The position numbers and the translations under genes are program-made. A stretch of 29,416 nucleotides of DNA from Haplomitrium mnioides. Its lineage: Eukaryota > Marchantiophyta > Haplomitriopsida > Calobryales. The stretch is from assembly GCA_049999725.1 (NCBI GenBank), contig JBNGIS010006074.1:1-29416 (forward strand), given 5' to 3'. Below the pieces are notes generated by a model. The model saw nothing but the letters and a program-made list of their open reading frames with translations. It ran no database searches and was not told the origin of the DNA. Shown here one piece after another: positions 1 to 9,647 of this stretch (positions are counted from its first letter, which is position 1; each line of letters starts with the position of its first letter).

Positions 1-214
1 TCCAGAAGGAGGTCGCGTTTCCATCTGTAAAGGAGAGGGCATCGTTTTTGGATAAAAGCAGATCGCGAGCACAGGAGAAGTCGACCTGCGTTTCTGTTTT
101 GGAAGTCGACCTGGGTTTCGTTCGAACCTGCTCAATCGCACGACCTCTTCTTTGGAGCTGACGTTTCTACTTCCTCTTTCTTGTGATTCCCATCTTAAGT
201 GGATTTTCGCTGCA
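1..214 (+). mobile_element. LTR-like leader of copia copy 1 (partial)
   Basis: There is no open gene here. The stretch starts with an AGAAGGAGGTCGC block that recurs at about 6862. Its last 60 bases (ACG..CTTCCTCT..GATTCC) resemble 6917-6960, just upstream of the gag region of copia copy 2. I infer LTR or 5' untranslated copia sequence, cut by the window edge. It runs directly into the integrase-RT linker of copy 1, so gag and integrase appear to be deleted. The TG..CA ends of an LTR cannot be confirmed. Confidence 0.3.
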
Positions 215-1450
215 TAATATCAACTCGCTCTGATATTTCACAACAAGAACCAGAGAACAGGAAGGTCCATGAGGAAGGACGTAGGGATGAAACAAATGAG
301 TGGGAGGATGAAAGATATTCTGATAAAGATTTAAATGGGGCCAGAAGATCAGGCAGAATTCAAGACGCCCAGATTTTTATGGCATTGACAGGGCATGTGT
401 GTCTCAGGACATGGTGAGACAAGGCACCAGTCAACTTCAGTATGCAGCAGATGAGTTCTGCATGGCAGCCAGAGTTGAGGATGAGAATCTCGCAAATCTC
501 AGGGAAGCGCTTTCAGGCCAGAATTCTGAGGAATGGAAGGAAGTCATGACAGAGAAGCTGAATCCGCTCCACAAAAATCAAACCTGGAAGCTTCTAAAAC
601 AACCAGTTGGGAGGAAAGCAATTAGCTGCAAGTGGGTTTTCAAAGTCAAAGAGGTTTAGATGATGCAATCATCAAATACAAGGCCAGACTGGTAGCAAGG
701 AGATTCACCCCAATGGAAGGCCTCGACACCAATGAAATCTTCATACCTGTAGCAAAGTTTACCTCTATTAGATGCCCACGGCCAAGCATGGTTGGGAAGC
801 AGAACAGATGCACGTCAAGACAGCAGTCCTCAAAGGAGATCTTGATGAAGAATCTTCATGAAGCCGCCAGATTAAGCAGCTGAAGGAGATGGTGTCTGCT
901 TGCTGAAGAAGGCTATTTATGGGCTCAAGCACTAATCCAGAGCCTAATATCTTAAAATGGATCTACACTTGCTTAGCAATGGTTACCACAGATTGGAGGC
1001 AGATCACTGTGTCTACATCACATAAGATGACCACATGATCATTGCACTTTACGAGGATGACCTTTTATTGCTAGGCGCCAGTCCTGAGACAATGACTAGA
1101 GGAAATAAATCTCTTAGTCAAGTCTTTGAGATGGTGGACTTAGGGGAAGTGCACTACCTACTGGGCATACTTGTGACCAGAGACAGGCTGGGACAATAAG
1201 CCTGAGCCCATCCCAATATGTGAAGAAGGTAATTTCGAAGTTTGACATGCAGGACTTCAAATTGGGACACCAATGGAGAAAGGTCTGAAGCTGGTGAAGG
1301 AAAATGAAATCACAAAGGGACATAAGCAAGGCTCCATACCATACCCTTTTCTGAGCCAGATCGTCCCAGACGACCCATTGCACATCTAGGTGAGCCAATC
1401 AACATGGGGCTAGGATCAGGTCTATGATGATATCGTTAGTGTACTCAGTT
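215..1450 (+). pseudogene. Ty1/copia reverse transcriptase remnant (copy 1)
   Basis: Broken copia polyprotein carrying the acidic integrase-RT linker and the reverse transcriptase. Recognisable pieces in order are: linker with RRSGR (about 345); WKEVMTEKL and HKNQTW (about 535-585); CKWVFKVK (about 630); YKARLVARRFT (about 676); EIFIPVAKFTSIR (about 737); LLKKAIYGLK (about 903); HYLLGILVTRD (about 1150). These are the standard plant copia RT blocks. The catalytic YVDD box reads YEDD at 1050-1061. Several frameshifts and stops break the frame, so it is dead. RNase H is degraded or absent, because recognisable sequence ends near 1450. The linker overlaps the 3' end of copia copy 2 (about 9097-9340), so both copies are one family. 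Confidence 0.85.
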
Positions 1451-1451
1451 G

Positions 1452-2045
1452 CTACTTCTTAAGACCATGTGTGACCAGATTGAGGGCCCTCTCCTGCCTC
1501 TGTTGTTCCTCTCTCACTGTGTTCTTGATCATACTGGACATTTGATGGCATGACTGGTTTCTGACCACTTCAGACCATGTCTTGACATGGTTTGTCACCT
1601 GCTTGTGCACACTTGCTATAACATGTTCATGCACTTTCGCTGCAAACTCCACCAAGTCTTGTTGACTGTGAGATGTTGTAGCAGATATTTTCTGCTCCAA
1701 CTGTTGTAGTGTGGCACGGGTGCTGGAGAGTTCTTTCCGTGTGGAGTCCAGTTTGGTGGGCAGCCTTCACTTCTGCTTGGAGGCTATGTGTGAGTTCAGT
1801 GGACAGTTGACGTGCTGTCTATAGTTCCATCGGACTGGGTATGCTGGGTATGAATAGAATAGAATAGAATTCGATTCAGAGGTTGAGTGTGCAAGGGGAT
1901 GTGAAGACATTGTGGGGGCAGACAAGGGAGAACTGGAGGAGATAGCACGAGTTTTCTCAGAGTGTAGGAGATAAAGGAGGGGCAATAGAAAGCCCTGAGG
2001 TTGAGCTGGCTGCAGGGACAGACGGTGACAAATGGATGGAAGCCA
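1452..2045 (-). pseudogene. LINE-A ORF1 protein, N-terminal part (broken)
   Basis: Minus-strand relic of the ORF1 (nucleic-acid-binding) protein of LINE-A. A plausible start codon lies at 2043-2045, followed by a Ser/Pro-rich stretch and a stop. From about 1830 to 1452 the protein is coiled-coil-like (LDSTRKELSSTRATLQQLEQ and onward). It ends in WSEVVRNQ and ALNLVTHGL, which align with WSSVVKG and ELNLIVHGI of the better copy at 10042-11071. The RNA-recognition-like second half is missing because the sequence switches to copia at 1450. A short LINE tail interrupts it at 1852-1876. Confidence 0.65.
1852..1876 (-). repeat. Isolated LINE-A 3' tail, (GAATA)n plus GAATTCGATT
   Basis: A 25-base block of AATAG repeats followed by GAATTCGATT. 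It is identical in kind to the 3' terminus of LINE-A (compare 4715-4733 and 12200-12222), but no 3' UTR follows. It sits inside the ORF1 relic. Confidence 0.6.
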
Positions 2046-2160
2046 TGTTTCTATGCTTGTAAATGTATTTCAAGGCAGGGATGCTGAGCTTTGGGGGAGG
2101 AGAGAAGTGTTTCTAGTGACAAGTATTCTTTCTGCCCAACAGTCTCTCCAGTCGACGCTG

Positions 2161-2348
2161 TGACTTGCTCCCAAGCACAACTCGTCGTCAGTGTCAGTGG
2201 CTTGACAACAGCTTGCACAGTTCACCCATCAGCATGTATGTCTCAGAAAACCTGATCTGCTCCTGAGCACAGCAAGTGGTAAGCGCCCGAGTAGCTTGAC
2301 ACCAGCTTGTGCAGTTCACCCAACAGCGCGTATCTCTCAGAGAAACCT
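2161..2348 (+). repeat. 94-bp tandem duplication
   Basis: Two units of about 94 bp. Landmarks in each are CTTGCTCC/CTGCTCCTGAGCAC, then AGCTTGYRCAGTTCACCC (2210 and 2304), then GTCTCAGA/CTCTCAGAGAAACCTGA. Similarity is about 80 percent by eye. No protein is recognised. Confidence 0.6.
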
Positions 2349-2454
2349 GACCACCTGTAAATCAGCTCACGCTAGAGCCATCACAGCTCGCAATGCTGCT
2401 TCCCGCAGAAGGCTCACCTCGGCATTATTTGCAGCTTGTAACTCGCTCACAAAA

Positions 2455-2537
2455 CGGAGTTTTCACATCTGCACTGGAGCCCCACCTGATCGCAATATCT
2501 CTGTGGAGAGCTGATACTGATCTGACACTGCGCATCT

Positions 2538-2543
<6 letters not shown>
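2455..2543 (+). mobile_element. Short L1-type fragment
   Basis: Eighty-nine bases nearly identical to 15010-15097 inside the L1 element (shared block TTTCACATCTGCACTGGAGC, then ATCTCTGTGGAG and TACTGATCTGACACTG). The match stops exactly where the TC microsatellite begins. Confidence 0.75.
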
Positions 2544-2594
<51 letters not shown>

Positions 2595-2604
2595 NNNNNN
2601 NNNN

Positions 2605-2651
<47 letters not shown>
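2543..2651 (+). repeat. (TC)n microsatellite containing a 10-N assembly gap
   Basis: Pure TC dinucleotide repeat on both sides of an N10 gap at 2595-2604. The true length is unknown. The LINE-A plus-strand copy begins at its right edge. Confidence 0.98.
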
Positions 2652-2652
<1 letters not shown>

Positions 2653-2654
<2 letters not shown>

Positions 2655-4527
2655 GTGGTCCAATAGCAAACCCACAACTGATGTTTTCACCACTGAAGAG
2701 GTCCTGGCTATGATCAAGAACCTGCACAACAAAGCACCTGATTCCCTAGGGCTCCAAGCCCAAATGCTGAAAAGAGGATCCCAACCCATCACCAACCTAT
2801 TCAACCAGGTGATACAAACTGGATTCCCTGCAGAGTGGAAGCTCAACACTCTCATTCCAATCCACAAAGCTGGGGGCAAAGGCCAACACTCGAACTATCG
2901 TACCATCATGCTCAGCCCTCTATTCCCAAAGCTCTTTGGGGCCACACTCAACTTCAAGATCACACAATGAAGCGAAGCACAACAGCTACAAGATCAAGGA
3001 CAAGCAGGGTTTCGGGAGCATCACTTAATGACTGATCACCTGGTCACCATCCGCACCATCATTGAACAACACAGACGTGCTGGAGGTCTATAGTGCTGTT
3101 TCGTAGATTTCCAGAAAGCCTTTGACTCACTACCACACAACAAACTTTGGTCCAGATTATATGAGTTACAACTACCAACCGACTGGATCATGGCCATCTT
3201 ATACGAAGAAGTTCTGGCCTTTGTTCGCACACATCAGGCCATGTCGGAGCCTATCCATTGCAACATCGGTGTAAAGCAGGGCTGCCCACTCTCCCCTTAT
3301 TCGGTCTGTTCATTGACAAACTGGAGGCAGTACTGGTCAATATGGGAGCTCCTGCCCTCAATCTGCTAGCCCATACCATTGGTATTCTCTTGTATGCAGA
3401 TGACAACATTCTCATGTCAACATTAAGTGCTGGACTCCAACAACACCTAAAAGCACTGGACCAATTCTGCAGCCAATCTGGTATGACTGTCAATATGAAG
3501 AAAACCAAGGTCCTCGTCTTTGGAAAATGGCTCACCACAGCACAGAGGGATACTTTCAAGTTCAGGCAGGACAATGTCGAAGTGATGAACCAGTACACCT
3601 ATTTGGAGCCAAGCGCAGGATTACAGCAGATCTCGTCAGCTTATACCAACTGAACAGCTGGTGCAAGGCAAAAGATATATGGCATATACCCATGAGAATC
3701 GACCTCTTTCCATACCTTCGTTGCTCCAACAGCAACATATGGAGCAGAAATATGGGGACCCTCTCTAACTTCGGCCATGTGGCTGAAACACGGTGAGAAA
3801 CCCCTCAAGAGGTTCCTCACTAGATTAGCCAATGTACACAGCACCACACCTCTACACATCCTGGCAGCTGAATTTGGTATGATACTATTGAGGCACTCAC
3901 ACTGATGAAACTTGTCACATACCTGCAATCGATCCAAGACACTACACCGGTCAGATACCCAGCAATGGCTATGGAGGTATCTCCTGGAGACCCCACAAAT
4001 TGGTATAATCAATGCCAGAAATGGCTCAAGAGATGGGGACTGGATATAGATGATCTTCCTAAACAATCAGGAACAGTGCTCATGGACCATCTATCAACAC
4101 ATTACTTCACAGTCATATGGCAATCCAACATTGCGGTATCCCGGACTGTCAAGTACAGCGCGCTCATCAACAACACTCTCAAGGCAAATCCAGCAGTACT
4201 TGACGACTAATGTCACTCAAGCTGGTCCAGATCCTCACACAACTTCGTACTGGATCCCATCGACTGAGATGTGAAACAGCCAAATGGTCCAAGATCAACA
4301 ACAAACTCCAACCTGAGAAGTTGCTGTGCCTCCAGTGCAATCTACAAGTCACGGAAGATGAACACCTCATCATCTTCTGTTGCCCCAGATACTATGAAAT
4401 CTGGGGAAGGTATCATGGACTTTTTGTAGAACAGAATGGGACAGTACAACAGTTTCTCAAATATCATGATCAACGCTGGCTGGCACTCTTCTTTCGGGAA
4501 CTCATGCTGCTTAGATCTCAGAAATAG
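2653..4527 (+). pseudogene. LINE-A ORF2: reverse transcriptase and zinc knuckle (frameshifted)
   Basis: Enzyme that would copy LINE RNA into DNA at the target site. Visible RT blocks in order: FTTEEVLAMI..KAPDS (2688-2740); PIHKAGG..NYRTIML (2857-2915); QAGFREHHLMTDHLVTIRTI (about 3004); CCFVDFQKAFDSLP (about 3097); GVKQGCPLSP (about 3270); LLYADDN with the intact catalytic pair at 3392-3403; TVNMKKTKVLVFGKW (about 3489). A Cys/His knuckle, LCLQC..H..CC, is at about 4324-4385. The frame changes several times (near 2970, 3295 and 3610, and again near 3890-4210), so no full protein can be made. The endonuclease domain that should precede the RT is missing. The long antisense reading frame at 3641-4066 is treated as a shadow. 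Confidence 0.85.
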
Positions 4528-4530
4528 ACA

Positions 4531-4671
4531 GATTAGACATAGAGACTAGAGGTGAGAGAGTGAGCATATGACTCACAAGTGGGTTTGTCCCCGCTCAACT
4601 GTTTTCAGTTAAACATTTTTTAGCTTACTACTTCTGTTTTTGCACCCCTCCGCACTCTTGTCCGCATTGTA
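4531..4671 (+). other. LINE-A 3' UTR hairpins
   Basis: Three small inverted repeats sit in the 3' UTR. GTGAGCATATGACTCAC (4560-4576) is preserved exactly at 5684-5700 and 12364-12380 (complement). AACTGTTTTCAGTT (4597-4610) is also present in the 12201-12402 copy. CGCACTCTTGTCCG (4651-4664) has one broken pair here but is intact (CGCAC/GTGCG) at 12276-12289. By analogy with other LINE families these may be RNA structures read by the reverse transcriptase; that role is inference. Confidence 0.55.
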
Positions 4672-4733
4672 CTCTCAGTCCTTATGACCCTAGGGCTGGC
4701 TCTGGACTTTAATCGAATTCTATTCTATTCTAT

Positions 4734-5280
4734 CAGAGAGCACAGATGCGCCTCTGTTAGTATATGAGCTGGCTAGTGGTGCTGGTGAGAAGAGAGTACA
4801 GATACACTCTGGAAGAGCATGAGTTGGCTTGTGGTGCTGGTGAGAAATGGGACAGAAAGGGGCACCCGACGTCCACGTTACAGTAGAAGAGATGTCTTAG
4901 ATGGGGTAGCTGTATCGGAAAATCCAAATTGAGGCCCGAGTAATAACAAAGGTGGAGGCTGCTTCTGACATGGGTGAAAACAAGTGGGAAAAAGGTCATC
5001 AAGCACTACACTCGATGTAACAAACTGAAGAAAGAATCAGTGGTTGGATCCCACACAGCAGGTCTCAAGGTTTGGTCCAGACTGTGGGCTCAGGGAAAAT
5101 GTCAGGGCAGATCACGTCCAGAAAGGTGGACCCAATGAGGTTTTCTAAACTGGATCTTCTACCAAAGAGAATTCTGGAAGATGACGAAGACTCCTAGTCA
5201 TCAACAGATAATTCAATGTTGCAGTGTAATCCCCTCTAGACTCTCTGAGGAACTAGACTGATGTTAGTGTCTTCCACAGT
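4734..5280. other. No recognised gene; short direct repeat
   Basis: No convincing coding frame. At its left end TGAGCTGGCTAGTGGTGCTG recurs about 51 bases later as TGAGTTGGCTTGTGGTGCTG. The stretch may be the unrecognised upstream part of the L1 3' piece at 5281-5534. Confidence 0.4.
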
Positions 5281-5534
5281 CACTACGATGTTCCAGAGTT
5301 TGTTTGATGTCTAATTAATTGGTTGTTTATGCTGATTATATTCTGGACTGGTGGACTAGGGCTACCTTAGGAACACATACGATAGATTCTATTGGCTAGT
5401 AGCTTCTGCTGGGCACCATTGTGTCCCAACTTGACTACCCACAGGAGAGTGGTTTGTTTTTGTCTTTGATGCCTTGCTGCCTTGGTGGTTGTAATTGATG
5501 TGTGGAAATAAAGTTGTTAACTTCCAGTAAAAAA
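5281..5534 (+). mobile_element. L1-type 3' end fragment
   Basis: The last 250 bases resemble the 3' UTR of the long L1 at 12441-16156: a shared TCTGGAYTG..GGGYTAC block, then a G/T-rich run. Both end in AAATAAAGTTGTTNNCTTNCAGT (5507-5528 here, about 16130-16151 there) and a short A run. The orientation is plus. Confidence 0.55.
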
Positions 5535-5535
5535 T

Positions 5536-6285
5536 AAAAATAGAATAGAATTGAATTAAAGTTAGAACTGGCCCTAAGGCCACTGGGACTAGAAGTACAT
5601 TGAACACAAAAGTCCGGAAGGGTGCAAAGAAACAGAGTATTAAGCTAAAATGGTCAGAACAAAATAAGCAGGACAAACCTCTGGTGAGTCATATGCTCAC
5701 TCTCTCGTCTCAAATCTAAAATTTCTAAGTTCTCTTGTTCTTTAGTTTACCAAAGCATCATAAGTTCACAGAAGAAGAATGCAAGCCATTGTTGATCATG
5801 GTATTTGAAAATTTATTGGACTGTCCCATTCTGGTCCACGAAAAGCCCACGGTATCTTTCACATATCTCATAGTACCTGGGGCAGCAAAAGATGATGTGT
5901 TAATTTTCCATGACTTGTAAGTTGCATTTGAGGCACAGCAGCATCTCAGGCCATACTTTGTTGTCAATCTTGGACCATTTAGCTGTTTTTGCAGCACAGT
6001 CAATGGGAACCAGTTAGGAGTTGTGTGAGGATGTGTTGTTGTACTTGACAGTCTGAGATGCTGTGTACAACTGTCAGAGGACCGTGAAGTGGAGGCATCA
6101 TGTCAAGCAGCCCCAGGAGACTCTACAAATTGGTACAACCAGTGCCAGAAATGGTTCAAAAGGGGACTGAACATAGAGGCTCTTCCATAGCCATTGCTGG
6201 GTATCTGGATGGTACAGTATCTTGAATATTTAGAATGCAGATATGTGACAAGTTTCACAACTGTGTGCTTTGGTGGGTAGCATAC
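5536..6285 (-). mobile_element. LINE-A fragment, minus strand, with internal inversion
   Basis: Reads from the 3' tail (AATAGAATAGAATTGAATTAAAG) through the 3' block and UTR into the ORF2 C-terminus, with the zinc knuckle at about 5925-5945 and the homologue of TAKWSKINNK at about 5970. It then runs further upstream into ORF2. Stops are frequent, so it is dead. Bases 6112-6186 are flipped relative to both flanks. The copy ends near 6285, where another LINE 3' end abuts. Confidence 0.8.
6112..6186 (+). other. 75-bp microinversion inside a LINE-A copy
   Basis: This segment matches plus-strand LINE-A at about 3982-4057 (CTACAAATTGGTACAACCAG, then GTGCCAGAAATGG and GGGGACTG). The bases on both sides match the minus strand; the right flank ATAGCCATTGCTGGGTATCT is the complement of 3953-3974. 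Confidence 0.8.
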
Positions 6286-6640
6286 AAAATTTGATTAAAG
6301 TCCCAAGCCAGCCACAAGGCCATAGAGACTGACTGAAGTACATCGTGCACCAGGGTACAAGTAGAGTAGTAACAACCAAAGTATACTGTAGCTTTGCAGT
6401 CCAAAGGCCTCCTAAAATCCCTGGCACTTAGACTGAGGCTAAACTAAGTAAGCTCAACAAGCAGAACATATATGTCCATATCAACAGCAAAACACTTGCA
6501 TCAATAACAGCTATCCTTGTTGGATAAGTTTCTCTGGCTGCTGTCGATTAGTCACAACTAACAAATGTTAGTTATGAAGGCTAGCTAGCTTAGCTAACTA
6601 TTAGACATGTTAAGAAGGGTCTAACATTGTTTCTCTTACA
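6286..6640 (-). mobile_element. LINE-A 3' UTR fragment, second subfamily (A2)
   Basis: Begins with a short tail and the 3' block in a variant form (AAAGTCCCAAGCCAGCC, CATAGAGACTGA). It continues into a UTR that matches 16525-16700 (CCAAAGGCC..., then AAGCTCAACAAGCAGAACAT against AAGCTTAACAAGCAAATCAA, then GCTATCC). It therefore belongs to the ORF1-bearing subfamily and differs from the UTR at 4531-4733. The upstream boundary is uncertain. Confidence 0.55.
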
Positions 6641-7000
6641 AGGCCCCTTAACTGGATGTCAAAACGCATGCAAAACGTGCATGTGTGTCCACAGTCACTG
6701 CAGCCATGCGACGTTCTTCTGGCATGTTTGTGAATAACAAGCGCCCGTTATCATTTCTGCTAATCGCGAAGACAGAGGGAGGGTGCTCATTCTTTTCTGC
6801 TATCGCGAAGTTGAAGGAGAAGGGCCTCAGTTCATTTCTGCTATAGCAAAGAATTGCCCTGAGAAGGAGGTCGCAGGTGGATCCCGCTACTCCATCAATG
6901 GAGCATTTTCGTGAAAACGCTGCTTCCTCTACTCGCGATTCCAACGTCAGGGGACTACTCGACTGATTTATCAAAACCCTTTTTTAGATAAAACTGAGTT
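6641..7000 (+). mobile_element. LTR/leader-like region of copia copy 2
   Basis: No gene. It contains three degenerate repeats of TTTCTGCTATCGCGAAG about 40-47 bases apart (about 6750, 6795, 6835), then GAGAAGGAGGTCGC as at base 3. TTTATCAAAACCC at 6967-6979 could be a decayed tRNA-Met primer-binding site (normally TGGTATCAGAGC). The placement just before gag supports an LTR or leader; the LTR ends are not proven. Confidence 0.35.
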
Positions 7001-9345
7001 ATGTCTACTCCAGACTAACGACAAGACAGCTTCCAAGTTACAATTTCAGTCATTCCTAGGAAAATTGTTCAATTGATTTTTATTGGGTTATGGGCCCATG
7101 CATGGGACGCTGACAAATTTGTTGAAGAGCTCAAAGTCACAAATTGGAGAGATTATTCCTATTCTATGCTAGACAATCTGGGAGTAAAAGCCTGGAAGAG
7201 CATGTTGAAAGGACACCCACTACAGCAGAATTAGCAGACAAGGAAAATGACATGAAAGAAGTCACAAGGCAACAATCCCATGGCATATAGAGATTCTTGG
7301 AAGACAAAATATCATGCAGCAGAATGATGGCAATCCTAAACCTAGTGACGCCACTGTCACTGAGAAGAAAATTGATGTTGGGATCCAGGCAGATTGTGGT
7401 GCTCAGATCTGCCTGAACTTGGGCATGATGCAATTCACCCAAGTAAAGACCCTCAAGATTGCAAGTGTGGTATAGCCTCAAGAAGGCTTATGAGCAGCAA
7501 AGAGGTCTTGCTGACCTAACAGAGTTTTTGACATGTAATCAGGCCCCACGAACTCTAAAAGCAGTACATGTCACCACTATGGAGAAGTTCTTCGCATTTG
7601 TAGCAGAATCAAATCGAGCCTCAAGTTCAGCCTGATGACCAAAGATGGCCAGGCAGAAGGAAGGCAGCAGTATGGATTCAGCACTTGTTGCAAAGAAGGG
7701 CAAGGTTCCAAAGTGTACATGTTGCAAAAGGAGTGGGCACTTGAAGGACTGCTGAGATGAAGTATGATAAACCTGTTTCGAATGACAAGTTAAAATTCAC
7801 CAAGAGGTACATAGATACAAAGGCCAAAAGAGGCAAGGGCAAGACCAACATGAGTGACAGAGCTAACGCTGCAAGACAGCTCAAATGATGAGCATGAGGT
7901 AGTCACAGCTGATTAGTCCCGAGAATCAGAGCAGGGCTCTGAAAGGTGATTGCACTGAACAGAGGCGGTACCCAACTTCAGAAGCAACAGTCATCTCTGC
8001 TATCATTAAGTCCAGGAGTAAGACCTGACCCAAATCCAAACCAGGAGGCTCAGGAACATGGACAAGAACAACATGATTCACTCCAGTTGTTGAATGTTCT
8101 GCATATAGGAAACAGGGCATCAGGAAATATACTGATAAGTCTGATAAATCCTTTGTGGGGGAATGACCATTTCAGGGGAGAATGCTGCCATCACAGTAAC
8201 CCAAGAAGAATCAGACTTACAGTTATGGCACAGAAGGCTAGGATATTTGTGTGCAGGGAAAAAAGCACCGCCAGCCAGTGCCCAAGAAATCAAACACTGC
8301 AACAACAAGGCGCAAGCTAGATATAATCCACACCAATGTATGTGGGCCCTTGTAAAGTCACCTCTGCTGGAGAGCCAGGTACTTTGTGGCATTTACAGAT
8401 GACCAAAGCAGGAAAACATTCCTGTATGTCATGAAGACTAAGGATGAAGTCTTTGGGAATTTTGTCAACCAAGTAACCAATGATCAACACTTCAGTGAAG
8501 ACTCTCAGAACAGATGGAGGAGGTGAACAGACAAACAAGGAGTTCAAAAGATAGTTGAAAGGAGGAAGGAATCAAAAGCCAGACAACAGCCAAGAGCAAG
8601 CACATTACAGAATAGTGCAGCTGAACGGCTGAACAGAACGCTGGTTGAAAAGGCTAGATGCATGTTGAGTGAGGCTGGCCTTATTGAAACGTGTTGGGTT
8701 GAGACCAAAACCACAGCCTACTATCTGTGCAATATTGGCCCTTCATCAGCCTTGAAGGGGAGAAAAAAAAAACACCAAGAGGAAGCATGGACAGGTAAGA
8801 GACCAGACATCTCACACCTAACATTCTTTGGATGAGATGCACATGCACTGATACTTGAGGAGCTGAGGAGAAGGTTGGACAACAAGTCTGACACTGGCAC
8901 CTTCTCAGGATATCAACCTAGAGTCAAAGGGTACCATCTTGTATACCACAAGCCAGGGAAAATCATTTGCAGCAGGGAAGATCATCTGCAGCACGGATGT
9001 CATTTTCAAAGAGACCAAATCCTGAATCCAAAATGGAAGCTGAGCCATCCAGTGGAAGACAACTGACATCAGACATCCAAGATGAATCTGAGAGTGCAGG
9101 TCCAAGCAGGAGGATATCCGAACCAAAGGACAGAGAGGTCCAAGAGGAAAGGCACAGGGATTATCTGAACAAGTGGGAGGATGGAAAAGATTCTGATACA
9201 GAATCTTATGGGCCTAGACGATCAGGCAGAACTCAAAGATAACCAGAATTTTATGGCATTGACAAAGGCATTCCTGTCTCAGAAAATGGTGAGACAAGGA
9301 GCCTGTCAGATTTCAATGTGCAGATATGGCCCTCACACATACAGC
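7001..9345 (+). pseudogene. Ty1/copia gag and integrase remnant (copy 2)
   Basis: Decayed front half of a copia polyprotein. A gag-like stretch starts near 7010. A zinc knuckle KCTCCKRSGHLKDC lies at about 7713-7754 but is one residue short between His and the last Cys. Integrase follows: RRLGYLC region (about 8237), FVAFTDDQSRKTF with the first catalytic Asp (about 8381), NSAAERLNRTL with the catalytic Glu (about 8612-8644), EEAWTGKRPDISHL (about 8782), LDNKSDTGTFSGYQP (about 8876) and HPVEDN (9049-9066). The acidic linker RRSGR (about 9221) ends it. Many stops and frameshifts are present. RT and RNase H do not follow; LINE-A ORF1 sequence abuts at 9345. Confidence 0.85.
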
Positions 9346-9608
9346 CAGGGAGATCTTTCCTTTGTGCCAGTGACAAGTCTTCAAAGATCCAGAAAGGTTG
9401 GCCTTTCAGAGCTTTTTTGGACTTCACGAGGGCCCCCCTGTCTTTGGTATCCTGGAACTGGAGTAGGATTGGGCAGCCCTAGCTAGAGGATGTCCCAATT
9501 CTCTTACAATTGAGGTTCCGTCTCCCAAGTTCAGGTGGTCCTATGACTTGTTGCTGGATGCTCTCTCAAGTGTCTTCATGTGCTCCTTCCAGATTCCATG
9601 GACAATGA

Positions 9609-9611
<3 letters not shown>
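9346..9611 (-). pseudogene. LINE-A ORF1 fragment, C-terminal half
   Basis: On the minus strand it reads LNLIVHGI, then a degraded middle, then KDRGALVKSKKALKGQPFWI and FEDLSLAQRKDLPG. These align with KDRWALLKSKKAVKGQPLWI and FEDLSPDQRRNLP of the 10042-11071 copy. It is cut on the right by the GA microsatellite exactly at the LNL codons and on the left by copia. It is not functional. Confidence 0.8.

Positions 9612-9642
<31 letters not shown>
9612..9642 (+). repeat. (GA)n microsatellite
   Basis: GA repeat of about 31 bases, placed between ORF1 sequence and a LINE-A 3' tail. Confidence 0.97.

Positions 9643-9647
<5 letters not shown>

Larger units (their letters stand above)
2652..4733 (+). 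mobile_element. LINE-A non-LTR retrotransposon, 5'-truncated plus-strand copy
   Basis: The element starts at the edge of the TC microsatellite, already inside the reverse transcriptase; the endonuclease and ORF1 are absent. It runs through the RT and a C-terminal zinc knuckle (to about 4527) and a 200-base 3' UTR. It ends in the 3' block (about 4672-4712: TACTCTCAGTCCTTATGACC, then CTAGGGCTGGCTCTGG) plus a GAATTCTATTCTATTCTAT tail. It is the longest LINE-A copy here and the reference for the minus-strand copies. RT motif style (FVDFQKAFDSLP, GVKQGCPLSP, LLYADD) looks jockey/CR1-like rather than plant L1; clade placement is inference. Confidence 0.85.

Noticed and set aside
2463-2879. Long frames made of Arg-Glu or Ser-Leu repeats
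   Set aside because: They are translations of the TC/GA microsatellite through an assembly gap, not genes.
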